From: Baffinella frigidus
Lineage: Eukaryota > Cryptophyceae > Cryptomonadales > Baffinellaceae
Direction of reading: 5' to 3'
Length of the DNA: 16,651 bases
NCBI GenBank assembly: GCA_026770585.1
Contig: MU646528.1
Span: forward strand, 434,480 to 451,130
This document shows positions 1 to 11,200 of this stretch, in pieces (position 1 is the first letter of the stretch; every line of letters begins with the position of its first letter). The notes beneath the pieces are model-generated. The model was not told the origin of the DNA, ran no database searches, and worked only from the letters and a program-made list of their open reading frames with translations. A program made the position numbers and the translations under genes.

Positions 1-168
1 GGTTAGGGGTTAGGGGTTAGGGGTTAGGGGTTAGGGAATGGGGGTTAGGGGTTAAGGGTTAGGGGTAAGGGTGTATGTAGGGTTTAGGGTGTAGGGTGTA
101 GGGTTCAGGGTTGAGGGTTGAGAGTTCAGGGTATACGGTTCAGGGTTCAGGGTTTAAGGTGTCAGCAC
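1..168 (+). repeat. Degenerate telomere-like tract (GGGGTTA/GGGTTCA)
   Basis: G-rich units on plus, starting with five near-perfect GGGGTTA units and becoming irregular. It lies in the intron after exon 30. It is not a chromosome end: the tract is imperfect and coding sequence of the same gene lies beside it. Confidence 0.9.
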
Positions 169-344
169 CTGAGTCCAGTTGCCCGTCGCAGGAAGAAACG
201 ACAGAGAAGAGCCGGCGAGTTCAATCGACGTGTCGGGGGTGAGGCTCCCCGTGAGGCCGGAGAGGGTGATGGTGGAGGAGTTGGCGGAAGAGAGGGGGAT
301 GCTGGCCGCGAGGGTGACGGTGAGCGTGTTGTTCGCGCCGGGAC
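169..344 (-). CDS. Exon 30: A module entry and TPD core
   Basis: The acceptor is CTCTGCAG|GT and the donor is ACTCAG|GTGCTG. After two split bases it reads PGANNTLTVTLAASIPLSSA, then NSSTITLSGLTGSLTPDT and SIELAGSSLSFLPATGNWTQ. It is the cleanest PGA-x-NT-LTV plus SGLTGS-x-TPD match in the window. The rest of the module must be in exons left of the window. A second acceptor and 5' copy lie at 544-628 and could be an alternative first half. Confidence 0.9.
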
Positions 345-682
345 CTGCAGAGGTTGTTTGGGTAAAGATCAGGCACGGATATTTATGACGCCACCTCTCC
401 CACGTCAGGCGCACGCTTTTATCCGGGGAAACCTATTTTTCTTTCATTTCCTGGCAACGAAAATTACTACACACATGCTTTAATATTACTAGTAAGAAAA
501 AATTGTGTAGTAATTTTCGTAGTAATGTTCGTTCATTTTCGTTGAGAGGGTGATGGTGGAGGAGTTGGCAGAGGAGACGGGGGTGCTGGCCGCGAGGGTG
601 ATGGTGAGAGTGTTGTTCGCGCCGGGGCCTGGTGCGGGGTTTAGAGGGTTAGGTTGAGGGTTGAAGGTTGAGGGTTGAAGGT

Positions 683-714
<32 letters not shown>

Positions 715-1615
715 GTTCAGGGTTCGTGGGTTCAAAAAAAATCGGTGTGGAAAACATGAGTCACCCTGACCGAGGCAGAACTAGATCATGGTCATCGGGG
801 GGGGCAGCATCGAAGGGTGCTGACGGTCATGAGGGGGCAGCATCATCCACTGGTTTGACCGGTCCGGCGCGTTGACCGACTATTCTCAGGTTGACATGCT
901 GGGTTCGCGGTACAAATCCGTCAACTTTGCCGCGGAAAAGTGAGGCGTGGCTAGGCATCGAGGGAGTGGGCGTCACCGGTGGTGGACTGGCCAGCTCGCG
1001 CGACAACAAACGCCCGGTCGTTCACGCGCCCGACTTCCGCGTCGCCCATGACCGCCCCCGCGACCACAAGTCCCACCTGTTCACCCCCCTTTCAGTCGGA
1101 AAATTGCGTCCGCAGCCACCAGACCCACCTGCACTCGTGTGTGAATTGAGGGCCGTGCATGATGTTCCGTGTGGTGTGAGGTTGGTCATCAAATCTTCCA
1201 CTAGTTACACAGTCGATGAAAGGGGGTCCAGCCCCACCTGTTCACCCCCCTTTCAGCCGGGGAACCAAGAAATCTCTAGCTCTACCTGTGTTAATCTGGT
1301 CTCCTCACAATCAAGACGCCTGAAGTTAATCCCCTGGGTGTGTGGTACAAACCTTTCAATTTTTCGAGTCAACAAAAATCAGCCAACCTCACTCAGGAAG
1401 AGCTAAGAAGGGGGCACCTGCTCGCCGACGTCGAGGGCGCGGGCGACGGTCCCGACACCCCTAAACCCTAAAACATGGTCCTCGACAGGAAACTTGCCGG
1501 GTTGCCTAAACAGATTAAAAAGGGCTGTGAACAAGGCTGCGAACGAGAGAGGCGGCACAAGGCAGGCACCTGCTCGCCGCGGTCGAGGTGGCCGCGAGGA
1601 CGGGCGGCACCTCTG

Positions 1616-1655
<40 letters not shown>

Positions 1656-3639
1656 GTGTGTGCGTGCGAGTGAAAGGAGGGAAGAAGCGAAAAAGACAGG
1701 CACCTGTTCGCCGCGGTCGAGGGGGCGGGCGACGGTCCCGGCGCGCGCCCGTCTGACCGTCACGCTTGCTCCCACCGCCTCCAGCACCAGCATCACCTTG
1801 TGTAGGGTTGAGGTTTTCAGGCTTACGGGTTCGGGTTTCGACACCTGTGTGGCACACCTCCATCAGCGGCACCGAAGTCCCCCGTTTGAATACGTCCGGC
1901 GTCCCGCTCTTCTCGATGATGCGGGTTTCAGGCTCCAGGGTTAGGGTTTCGGGGTTAGGGTGCAGGATTTCGTCACCAGCGCAACACAGCCCCAGAGGAT
2001 GAAGCTGGTGCAGTGCGTTGCAACGTTCACGCGTCAGCAGCAAGCGTTCCAGGTGATACGGGTTACGGGTTGTGGGTGAAGGTGTACCTCCCCCCCCACG
2101 CTGAGCAGCCGCCCACGCTCGACGCCCGCCGTGGCCGCCGCCAGCTGGATCGTCAGGTCCTCTCGCGCGGCTGGGGCACCGAGAGTCGCGACTGGGGCGG
2201 AGGGGAGCGTGGTGGAGTCGCGCGCGAGTGGTCCTGGTGTGTTTGGGGTTGATTTTTCAGGGTTTGGAGTTTAGGGTTTAGGATTCAGGGTTTAGGGTTG
2301 AGGGTGATGGTGCGTTTTTTTTTTTGGGGGGGGGGGAGAGAGAAAGATGGAGATGTTTTTTTTGGAATTGGGCGGTTGAGATGTTTGTGAGAGGGTTGAG
2401 GTGTGTGCTGGACGTGTGTCTGACACACACCCGGGGCGTGCAGTTGGAATTCGGAGTGCTGAAGAAATCTCTCTTTCCGGGTGTGTGTCCCGGGCAAACC
2501 TGAATCGCGGATCCCGTAGCATCGACAGCCTCCAAGACAGCGTTGGGGGGGCTATATGTGTTCGTCACATTCAATATCTCTCTCTCTCTGCGATTGCGGG
2601 TTCTGGTATTCCACTGCTCGCCAAGACAAACATCCAAAGTGGGACGTCTGACACCAAAAGGGGGCCTCCGTCCCACACAGCGGGCTACGACGGGATTTTC
2701 GGGCTCTGGGAGCCCAAGCTTCCGCTACTTTATCCGTAGGAACCCCCCCCCATGTCCCTACGGTTTGCCTACCGTAGGGTTCGAGGTCTTATCGCTCAAG
2801 GTTTATTCGAAAACCGAAGTCCGCTGTGTGGCTAGGAGTAACGGAAGACACCTGAAGGGACGATCGCGGATCCCGTAGCGGCGACAGACTCCAAAACAAC
2901 GTTGGGCACGTTCTTGACAGCGGGGTTGGTCATCGAGAAGCGCAGGATCCGCGCGTGTCCTGTAGGAAGCAGCGCGGTTTAGGGTTGAGGGTGTATTTTG
3001 GGGGGGTTGGGGTTTAGGGTTTAGAGTTTGGGGTTTAGGGTTTAGGGTTTAGGGTTTAAAGGTTTGGGATTTAAGGTTTAGGGTTTAGGATCGGATTCAG
3101 AGTTGAGACTTGGGGTTTGGATGCAGGGTTTAGGGTTTAGGGTTTAGGGTTTAGGGTTTAGGGTGTAGGGCATCCAAACCTGCCCGCAAGACCTCGCCGC
3201 TCGCGACCGAGAGCTCGAGCACCCCTCCCGCAAACTTGGAAGGGTTTAGAGATCAACGTCTAGGGTTTGGGGTGTATGGTTCACCTGCCCGGAGAATTTC
3301 CCCGCTCGCGACGGAGAGCGTCAGCACCCCTCCCGCTAACGCCGCGGGCGAGTCGAACACTGCTGCCGCCGAAGACGTGATCGCGTATGTCGAGACCCCC
3401 GGGACGATGGAGGGGGTGGCGGTTGTGAAGGTGACGAGCCTGTCTTCGTTCGCAGAGTAGGATGTGATGACGCGGGTGGATATGTCCCCGGTCGTGGATG
3501 CGTCCTGGTTTAGGGGTTGAGGGTTTGGGGTTTGGGCTATGTTTTGCTGTTAAGGGTTTGGGGGTTAGGGCTTAGGGTTTAAGGTGTAGGATTCAGGGTT
3601 TAGGGTGTAGAGTTTAGATTGTAGGGTTTAGGGTTGGGT

Positions 3640-3692
<53 letters not shown>

Positions 3693-5261
3693 GGTTAAGG
3701 GTTGAGGATTGAAGGTTGAGGGTTTAGGGTCTGAAACTGGCTACGCAGGCTAGTAAGGCAGAATTACCCCGTCGAGGTCGATCGAGATGACGTGGTCCGC
3801 ATAGCGTCCCTCCCCAGCCGGTGCCGACCGAGCGATGGTGACCGAGGACGTTGAGGGTGATGTCTGGACGAGACCCGTCTCCACGGGCAACTCCTCGATT
3901 GACATGGACGCAGCGCCGGACGCGATCGAGAATCCGGAGAGGGTCACCTGTGCAAAGCGCGGTGTGAAAATAAAATAATTGTCAAAAATAAAATAAAATA
4001 ATTGTCAAAAATAAAATAATAATAATAATAATGGTAAAAGTTGGTGATTTTGTACCAGAATCATCAACGTTTGCCAACTTTTCGGTATTTCTGCGGTTGA
4101 CTTTTCGGTACAACGCTCTGGGCCGGACGCGATGGAGAATCCGGAGAGGGTCGCCTGTGCACAGTCCATCGATGGTTGATTAAACAGGGCAGGATTGATA
4201 ATGTAAAAAATGAAAAATGCTTCAATGAGTCAGCAGCCCTACGTAGCAGTCGTACCTAGATGGGGGTCTGTGAATGGAAGGCTCTAACGTGGAAACAGAT
4301 TCAATTTCAAAAACCAGTGTGTACTTATCTCGACGGTGGATTTGCTATCTTAGCCTCGACATAGCTGTAGTATATCACAAAAAAAAACCTTAAGATAGCA
4401 AAATGTTTATTTAAATATAATCCGTTCCCGTGTGAGCAGGACCTGGGACGAGTCGGCGCCAGAAAGATCGACGTTCGGGACGAGCGTGACGGTTATGAGG
4501 CTCGCGCCCCCGGGGAAGTTGGAGCCTTGCGACGCGATCGCGACGGGGAACGCGTACCCGTATACCTGGAAGAGGGTTTCGGGTTCGGCGATTGGTACCG
4601 CTTCCTAGAGCTGTCTCAGTCTATTTGGGCTCGCCGATTTGGCGAGCCCAGTACACCTGACGCAGGGTTTCGGTTTGGTGATAGGTACCGCTTCCTAGCT
4701 CTGACTCTGTCTATGGTGCTCACAGGACTCAGTCTATTGGTGCTCAAAACCCAAGCCACGCCGAATTATAGAGTACCTTGAGGGGGTGCGCGTCGCCGGG
4801 CACGGAGCCGGGGAGGGACGCGAGCGCCGCGGCGGGCCTGTCAGCTGCTGACCCCGAGATGTTGTATCTCCCGGACGTGGAGACGTTGATAAGGGGGGCG
4901 TCTTGCGCGGTTGTCGGGTTCGTGAGGTTGAACGCGAGGATGACCTGTGTGTATGCGGGGAATAGACCGCCGGAAACGGACAAGACGAGTGTGCCGGACA
5001 CGGATGACCACGCGCCGCCGGACGTGAAGATGGACACGGCGGACGTGGAGCCGGTCACGTCCGCGATACCCACACTCCCGTCGGGGGTTGCCGACCCGAT
5101 GAGGCCTTCTAAGATCACAGCGCCCCCGTCGAGGTCGACATTGGACGCGAGTGAGAGCGTGATGGTGTTGATCGCGCCGGGGTACGGGGAACTCTGCCCG
5201 ATTCGCTGTATCACCATCGCCGGACGGTCCACATGCAGGGGCCTGGTTTGGGGTTCAGGGT

Positions 5262-5299
<38 letters not shown>

Positions 5300-8200
5300 A
5301 GGTTGAGGGTTGAAGGTTGAGGGTTTAGGGGTTGGGTTTTAGGGGTTGGATTGTAGGGTTTGGGGTGTAGGTTTTAGGGTTTGGGGTTTAGGGTGTAGGG
5401 TTTAGGGTGTGGGGTTTAGGGTTTAAGGTTTAAGGTGTAGGGTGTAGGGTTTAGGGTTTAGGGTTTGGGGTTTGGGGTTTGGGGTGCAGGGTGCAGGGTT
5501 TAGAGTTCGGGGTGTGCCTCCGGACAAGCCCCAGCAGTTCCACATCAGGATCTCCTGAAATAGAAGTGGGCTCGAAGATCAACACCCCCCCAGAACCCCC
5601 AGAGGGAGCCACGCCCACCGCGGACACCAAAACGCTCGGCGCAGCCTGCGGCTCCTCCGGGTTATGAACCTCGAAGGAAAAGGTGTAGTCCGTGCCGACC
5701 GCGAGACCCGAGCCGGATGGGACCGTGAGGGTGAGTGTCCCGGCGGCCTGCACCCACTCAGCGGTCGGGGTGAAGGTTCCGGAGAATTGTCCGGAACCGG
5801 CGTCGCGGAGGGCAAGGGCGGCGGAGCTGTTGGTTTGCGTGTTGGTGAGGCCTGCGATGGGGAGAGATGGTTCAGGAGAGGAAAATTGGTTCGTTGGTTC
5901 AGGAGAGAGAAATTGGTGCGTTGACTCTCGGTGTCGTGCTGGTGGTCTGACTCTCGGTTTCGTGCTTTGGTCTGCGTGCCGGTGAGGCCTAGGAGGGAGA
6001 GAGAAATGCATTAATTCGACTCGACATGATAAAAAACACGAGAACATGCCCGACCAAAAACGCGGGATGCAGCAACCAGTATCCGGGGAAAGGTTTGCCT
6101 GAGAAAAAATGGGCTCGCCATTGATGTAGGTTGGTTGCACGTGTGTACTCGATTTCATACTCGAAATGTGTTTTATGGAGAGTCCAGTTTTACTCAGGCA
6201 GAGCTAGAAAGGAGTCATGGCGCGAACCTGTGAGAGTCACGGAGGCTGGTCCCGCCAGCGCGTGGTTGGGCGAGAGAGTCACCTGGGATGGGGTCCGTAG
6301 TTAGTGAGCTGATCACCTTTTTTTAGGTTGAGAGCCTCAATCGACAATCGGTTCACCATGATGATGATGATGCTGATGATGATGATGCTGATGATGATGA
6401 TGGTTCGCAAGGGTCAGACACGGGGTGTGTGATGTTGACTGAAGAATCTACCAAACTGCGGAGGTCGAAGGAGAGGTGTTGGGTACGAGGTAGCATGCGC
6501 GGGTCAGGATCGTGCATGCGGCGAATCGATGGGATGCGGATAGATCTCTACACCAAACTGGAAGCCCAATCAGTGGTTTACAATGAATTTGGGTTTGAAC
6601 GGCAGCTTTGGAGTCTAGAATGGTTTTATTCGCCAACCAAAGCGCTCTCGGCTACCAAATGTGGAGAGTCGCGGCCTAAAGTTGTGGGAATTGGAGTGGT
6701 GGGGTATACAGTCAAAGTGTTGGTCGCAGAAGTGCCTGACGCGTTCTGCCCAGCCTGTCGTGTCGAGAACCTGCAGCGTGTTTGGGATTTAGGCTTTACG
6801 GGTGAGGGGTTAGGGGTCAGGGAGCAGCAGCTCAGGCACGTTACCTAGGGGCAGAAGGCTTGGGGTGCTGGGCTTAGGGTTTAGGGTTCAGGGTTCAGGG
6901 TTCAGGGTTCAGGGTTCAGGGTTCAGGGTTCGGGGTTTAGGGTTTGAGCGGGGCATCAGCTCAGGCCCCGCGCAATAATACAAACAGGTGATTTGAATTA
7001 AACATGATTCCATATGCTGAAGCACTGCCGAAGCTATCACTAGACCTGAGCTTTCCAAGCACAGACTGAGCAAGATCGTGTGTCACATGCACGAGAGGTC
7101 AGTCAAGCAACTTTAAAAGTACAGCGAATTTTCTCTGTTTCAGTAAAGCGACTTTTCTCGAAGAAAATTCGCTTTACAATTTTTTTCTGTTTCAGTGAGG
7201 GCGGGACGGCAAACCCTGGCGGCGCAACCAACACGGCGTCGCCTCCGCGCATCGCCGCTGGCTCGATCACCGCTGAGCCTGTTGGTTGTAGAGGCGGTTC
7301 AGATTTTTTGATAGTGTGTAAGACGGCCGGATATGGTGAAATGCGGAGGTACGACCTGTTGGTCGTAGAGGAGGGTTCAGATTTGTTGATAGTGTGTAAG
7401 ACGGCCGTGTATGGTGAAATGCAGAGGGATAGCGGTCAGACCCCGGTGCACGGGTAGCGAAAGGACAGACTGGGGGGTACAGGGACTGTGCTTCAGGCGC
7501 ACTGGGGTCCTCTATCCGCTTTTCGAATTCGAGGGGGGGGTCGCAAATAGCAGAAATTCGCCTGCAACTTTTGTACTTAAAGTTGACAATCGAGTGTTGG
7601 GTTTTAGCGAGATGTTGTCGGGGTCTGGGCCTCTGGAAAATTTATGGGTGTCCAATAAATTTCATCAAGGATGGTTTCGGGGAGTGGACCTCCGGCGAGA
7701 GCGGAGAGCATGACCGCGCGGCCGCTGAGCGCCGCGCACGGGTTCCGGAGCACGAACGTGAATGCGCTCACTCGCCCCGCAGGAAGCGTCTGCACAGGAA
7801 TTGGTTTCAATAACTGACCGGCAGGTAACGTGATGTCTGCTAAGCGGGTTAGATTGCGTCGAGAAGTGAGGGGGGTAGCCCTTCGTTTATTGATGACGTA
7901 GCACGACCGCGGAACGCGCATGTCCAATTTCAGGAAGAAACACCAGAGCTCAAGGCCAGTTTCAGGGAGAGACACTAGGGTTATGGGCGCACCTGCCCGG
8001 CCTCTAAAGTGAGAGAAAGCGCGCCGGTCTTCGCCACCCAGTGCCCGAAACCGCCGAAGAGTGCTGATGCCGAGAGCGTGCCGGCCACGTCCCAGATCTG
8101 CGGAAACGATTCGGTTTAGGGTTTAGGGTTAACGTCTCGATCCACCCACTTAGCAGCGACAGAAGATATTTTCCCCCGGGTTCTCGGAGGAAATTCCGGT

Positions 8201-11200
8201 TGAAATCCATAGCAATGGATAAGATTCTAGTACAAATTGTTTAGATGGACTGAATCCGTGAAGACCTCGGTGGCTGCTGAGTGGCAGGCCAACGAACCTC
8301 GTGAGAGCACGTCCAAGTTTACGATCAACCGATCGTCGATGTGACGCAGGCAGAGCGGGGTCTCGCAGAGGGAATCATCACCGGAGAGACAGTCATGACC
8401 GCTGTCGTGTCCGAACGCAAGGAATTTCCGTGAGAAACGTGACCGAACTCGCCCGTGGCTGGTACAAATTCTTAGAACTCCACATGTAAAAAGGGTGCTC
8501 GAAGAATCACCGGAGCGACTGTCACGACCGCTGTCGTGTCCGAATGCGCAGCCGCGGCAGTACCTGGATGAGGGTTGAGGGGTTAGGGGTTGGGGGTTGG
8601 GGTTGAGGGTGTAGGGTTTAGGGTGCAGGCTTTAGGGGTTAGGGGTTAGGGGTTAGGGGTTAGGGTTTAGGGTTTAGGGTTTAGGGTTTAGATTTCAGGG
8701 TTTAGGGTTTAGGGTTTAGGGTGTAAGGTGTAGGGTGTAGGGTTGAGGGTTGAGGGTTGAGAGTTGAGGGTTTAGGGTGTAGGGTTTAGGGTTTCGGGTG
8801 TATACCAGCTTGTCCGCGAGTCACGTCCAGGGAGGTAGGCGCAACCAGGGACGTGCTGCGGATGCGGATGACAAACGAAGCCTCAGGATGGACCACTGCC
8901 GATGTGCCGAGCTGGGCGCGCAACACCTGATCAAGTGAGACGCGGGTTGGTTTTCTTTGTCTTTTTATTTATCACGCTCGAGCGTTAAGTTGAGCCTTCA
9001 GTTGAGTGATCCAATCAAGAACATGCACTGCCAAACAAATCGTGAAGAAGTATCGCCGTCGTGAAGAGAAAAAACAGAAACGAGGCGACGGCTTCTAAAG
9101 AAATGAGGTGGGGTCTTCCAAATCAGAACAGAGGTGGTTCTAAATTAGAAATCAGGCGTCGGAGAACGGACCGTGACGGTGTTGCCAGCCACAGCGGTAA
9201 CGAGCATCTTCTCGGTGTTGACTTCGACGAAGCTGCCTGCGACGATGCGCGCGGTCGAGACTGACCGCACGCGGAAACTCGTCCAGAGATCCCCCACCTG
9301 TTTCGGATGGTAGTTTCAGACGCAGTTTCAGATGCAGTCGCATTTCTAGATGCACGCTGTGTCAGATGCAGGGGTTACTTACGTGCGAACAAGTACATGC
9401 GCGCACCGAGCTAGGGACCTACGGTAGGCCCGTTCTTAGGAGTCGTGAAGCGAGCTATCCTGCAACTTGCGAATTGAACTCTGCAAGTTCTGCAACGAAC
9501 CTGTAGGGCATAGGAATGAAACAACACTCCCTTGTACAGGAGAAGGGGCGTGGGGTCTCGGGTTCGGGTTCATGGGTGCCAGGGAGGGTGCTGACTTTGC
9601 CGTCATAGAGAAGCAACACCCTGGTCGATCGCCCATCTAAAGCCAAAGTCAAACCTTTCTACGCAGTCTCTCCAAAAGTGGCCGATTCGCAGTACAAACA
9701 ATAGAAAGCCTCCGTGTGTCCAATGGCGGCTAGCTCTCCCGAGGAACAGCTTTCAAGGCGCCCAGCACAGCATTCACGGCTCTAGGCGCGACAAGGCTTT
9801 CAAGCCCAGCCTTGGAGGCCTTAAGTGCAGCCTCGAAGACTCTGAGTTCATCCCGCGTATGACCTTTCCGTCGTAGAGAAGCAACACCCTCGTCGATCGC
9901 GCGACCGTCACCTGGTTTGGGGTTTAGGTTTTAGGGTTTAGGTTTAGGGGTTTAGGGTTTGGGGGTTAGGGTGTATGGTTTAGGGTCTAGTTTTTTAGGG
10001 TTTAGGGTTCGAGGTGTAGGGTTTAGGGTTTAGCTCACCAATTCCCCCACGTTATGAGCCTCTGCGAGCGTCCCGGCACGCCCGCGCTCCACGCGCAGAA
10101 CAGCCCTGGATTAGGGTTTAGGGTTTGGGGTTTAGGGTTTAGGGTTTAGGGTTTGGGGTGAAGGGTTTAGGGTTTAGGCAGTGGGGTGTGGGGTTTAGAG
10201 CTTAGGGTTGAGGGTTTAGCATAGGGTTGAGGTTTGGGGGTTTAGGGTTTAGGGTTTAGGGTTTAGGTTCTAGGGGTTAGGGCTTAGGGTTTGAGGTTGA
10301 GGGTTGAGGGTTGAAGGTTGAGGGTTGAGGGTTTGGGGTTTGGGGTTTAGGGTTTCGTACCCATCCGCGGACACGACCCGCAGAATCTCAGAACCGATCT
10401 TGATGTAGCTGCCTGCGATAGCGGACACGACAGCGGGAGATGCGACGCGGATGGTAGTCTGCGCGGACGTGACCTGTGTTTCGTTCGCGGCTGATTCTAG
10501 CATGGTGGTGCGTAGAAGGACGCGCACGGTCGTGGCGGTCACGTGCGCGGCGGCGTCCGTGCGCGCGGCTCCGCGAGTCACGGCCGCGAACCCAGCGCTG
10601 TTCCAGGACGTGACGTACACGACCTCGTCAGCAATCTTGAGGAACGCGCCCGTGGAGACGCCCGCGCGGGTTCCGGCGGAAAGCGTGATGTTGGTGTCGG
10701 ACGTGGAGAGGGATGTGGAGAGGGACGTGGAGCGGACGATGACGACGGGAAGGCCGATGTCGTGGGACGCGCCGGCGGTTGCTGACGCGCCGCGCGTAAC
10801 CGTCAGCCGGTCGTAGTACACCGCGGAGATGCGCACACGCGTGACCGCGGACACGAGCATCATTTCCCGCTCGATTTGTATGTACGTGCCGGACGTGATA
10901 GGGACCTCGTCGTCAGCAAAGACCGTGACTGCTGACCCGAGTGTGCCGAGCGCGTTGATGGCGAGAAACGTGCTCTCCTCCACCGACACGCGGCACCCGT
11001 CCAAATGCGCGACGGCGGTGGTCCCCGCCGCGCCGCGCACGCTCGTCAGCGTCCGCGTCCCAAAGTATATATACGAGATAAAAAAAACCTCGTCAGCAAT
11101 CCGCGCGAATGCGCCCTCCCCCAGGTGCAACACACTCAACCCCGCGACATTGAGCGCGGCGTCCGCGGGAGTTGCCGCGCGTCCGAGGTTTAAGACAGTC

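Noticed and set aside
1-120. Chromosome end (true telomere) at the left edge
   Set aside because: The units are mixed and degenerate, many similar tracts lie in introns across the window, and exon 30 of an open gene adjoins the tract with a donor pointing leftwards.
118-483. Plus-strand open frames such as 118-483, 891-1406 and 10829-11479
   Set aside because: They are antisense to strong minus-strand exons or cross repeat tracts, and have no module homology. They are shadows of GC-rich coding on the other strand.
10270-10360. NPKP-rich C-terminus of the 10270-11382 minus-strand frame
   Set aside because: It is translation of the CCCTAAA repeat in intron 10. Splicing at 10361 into exon 11 restores a B module.
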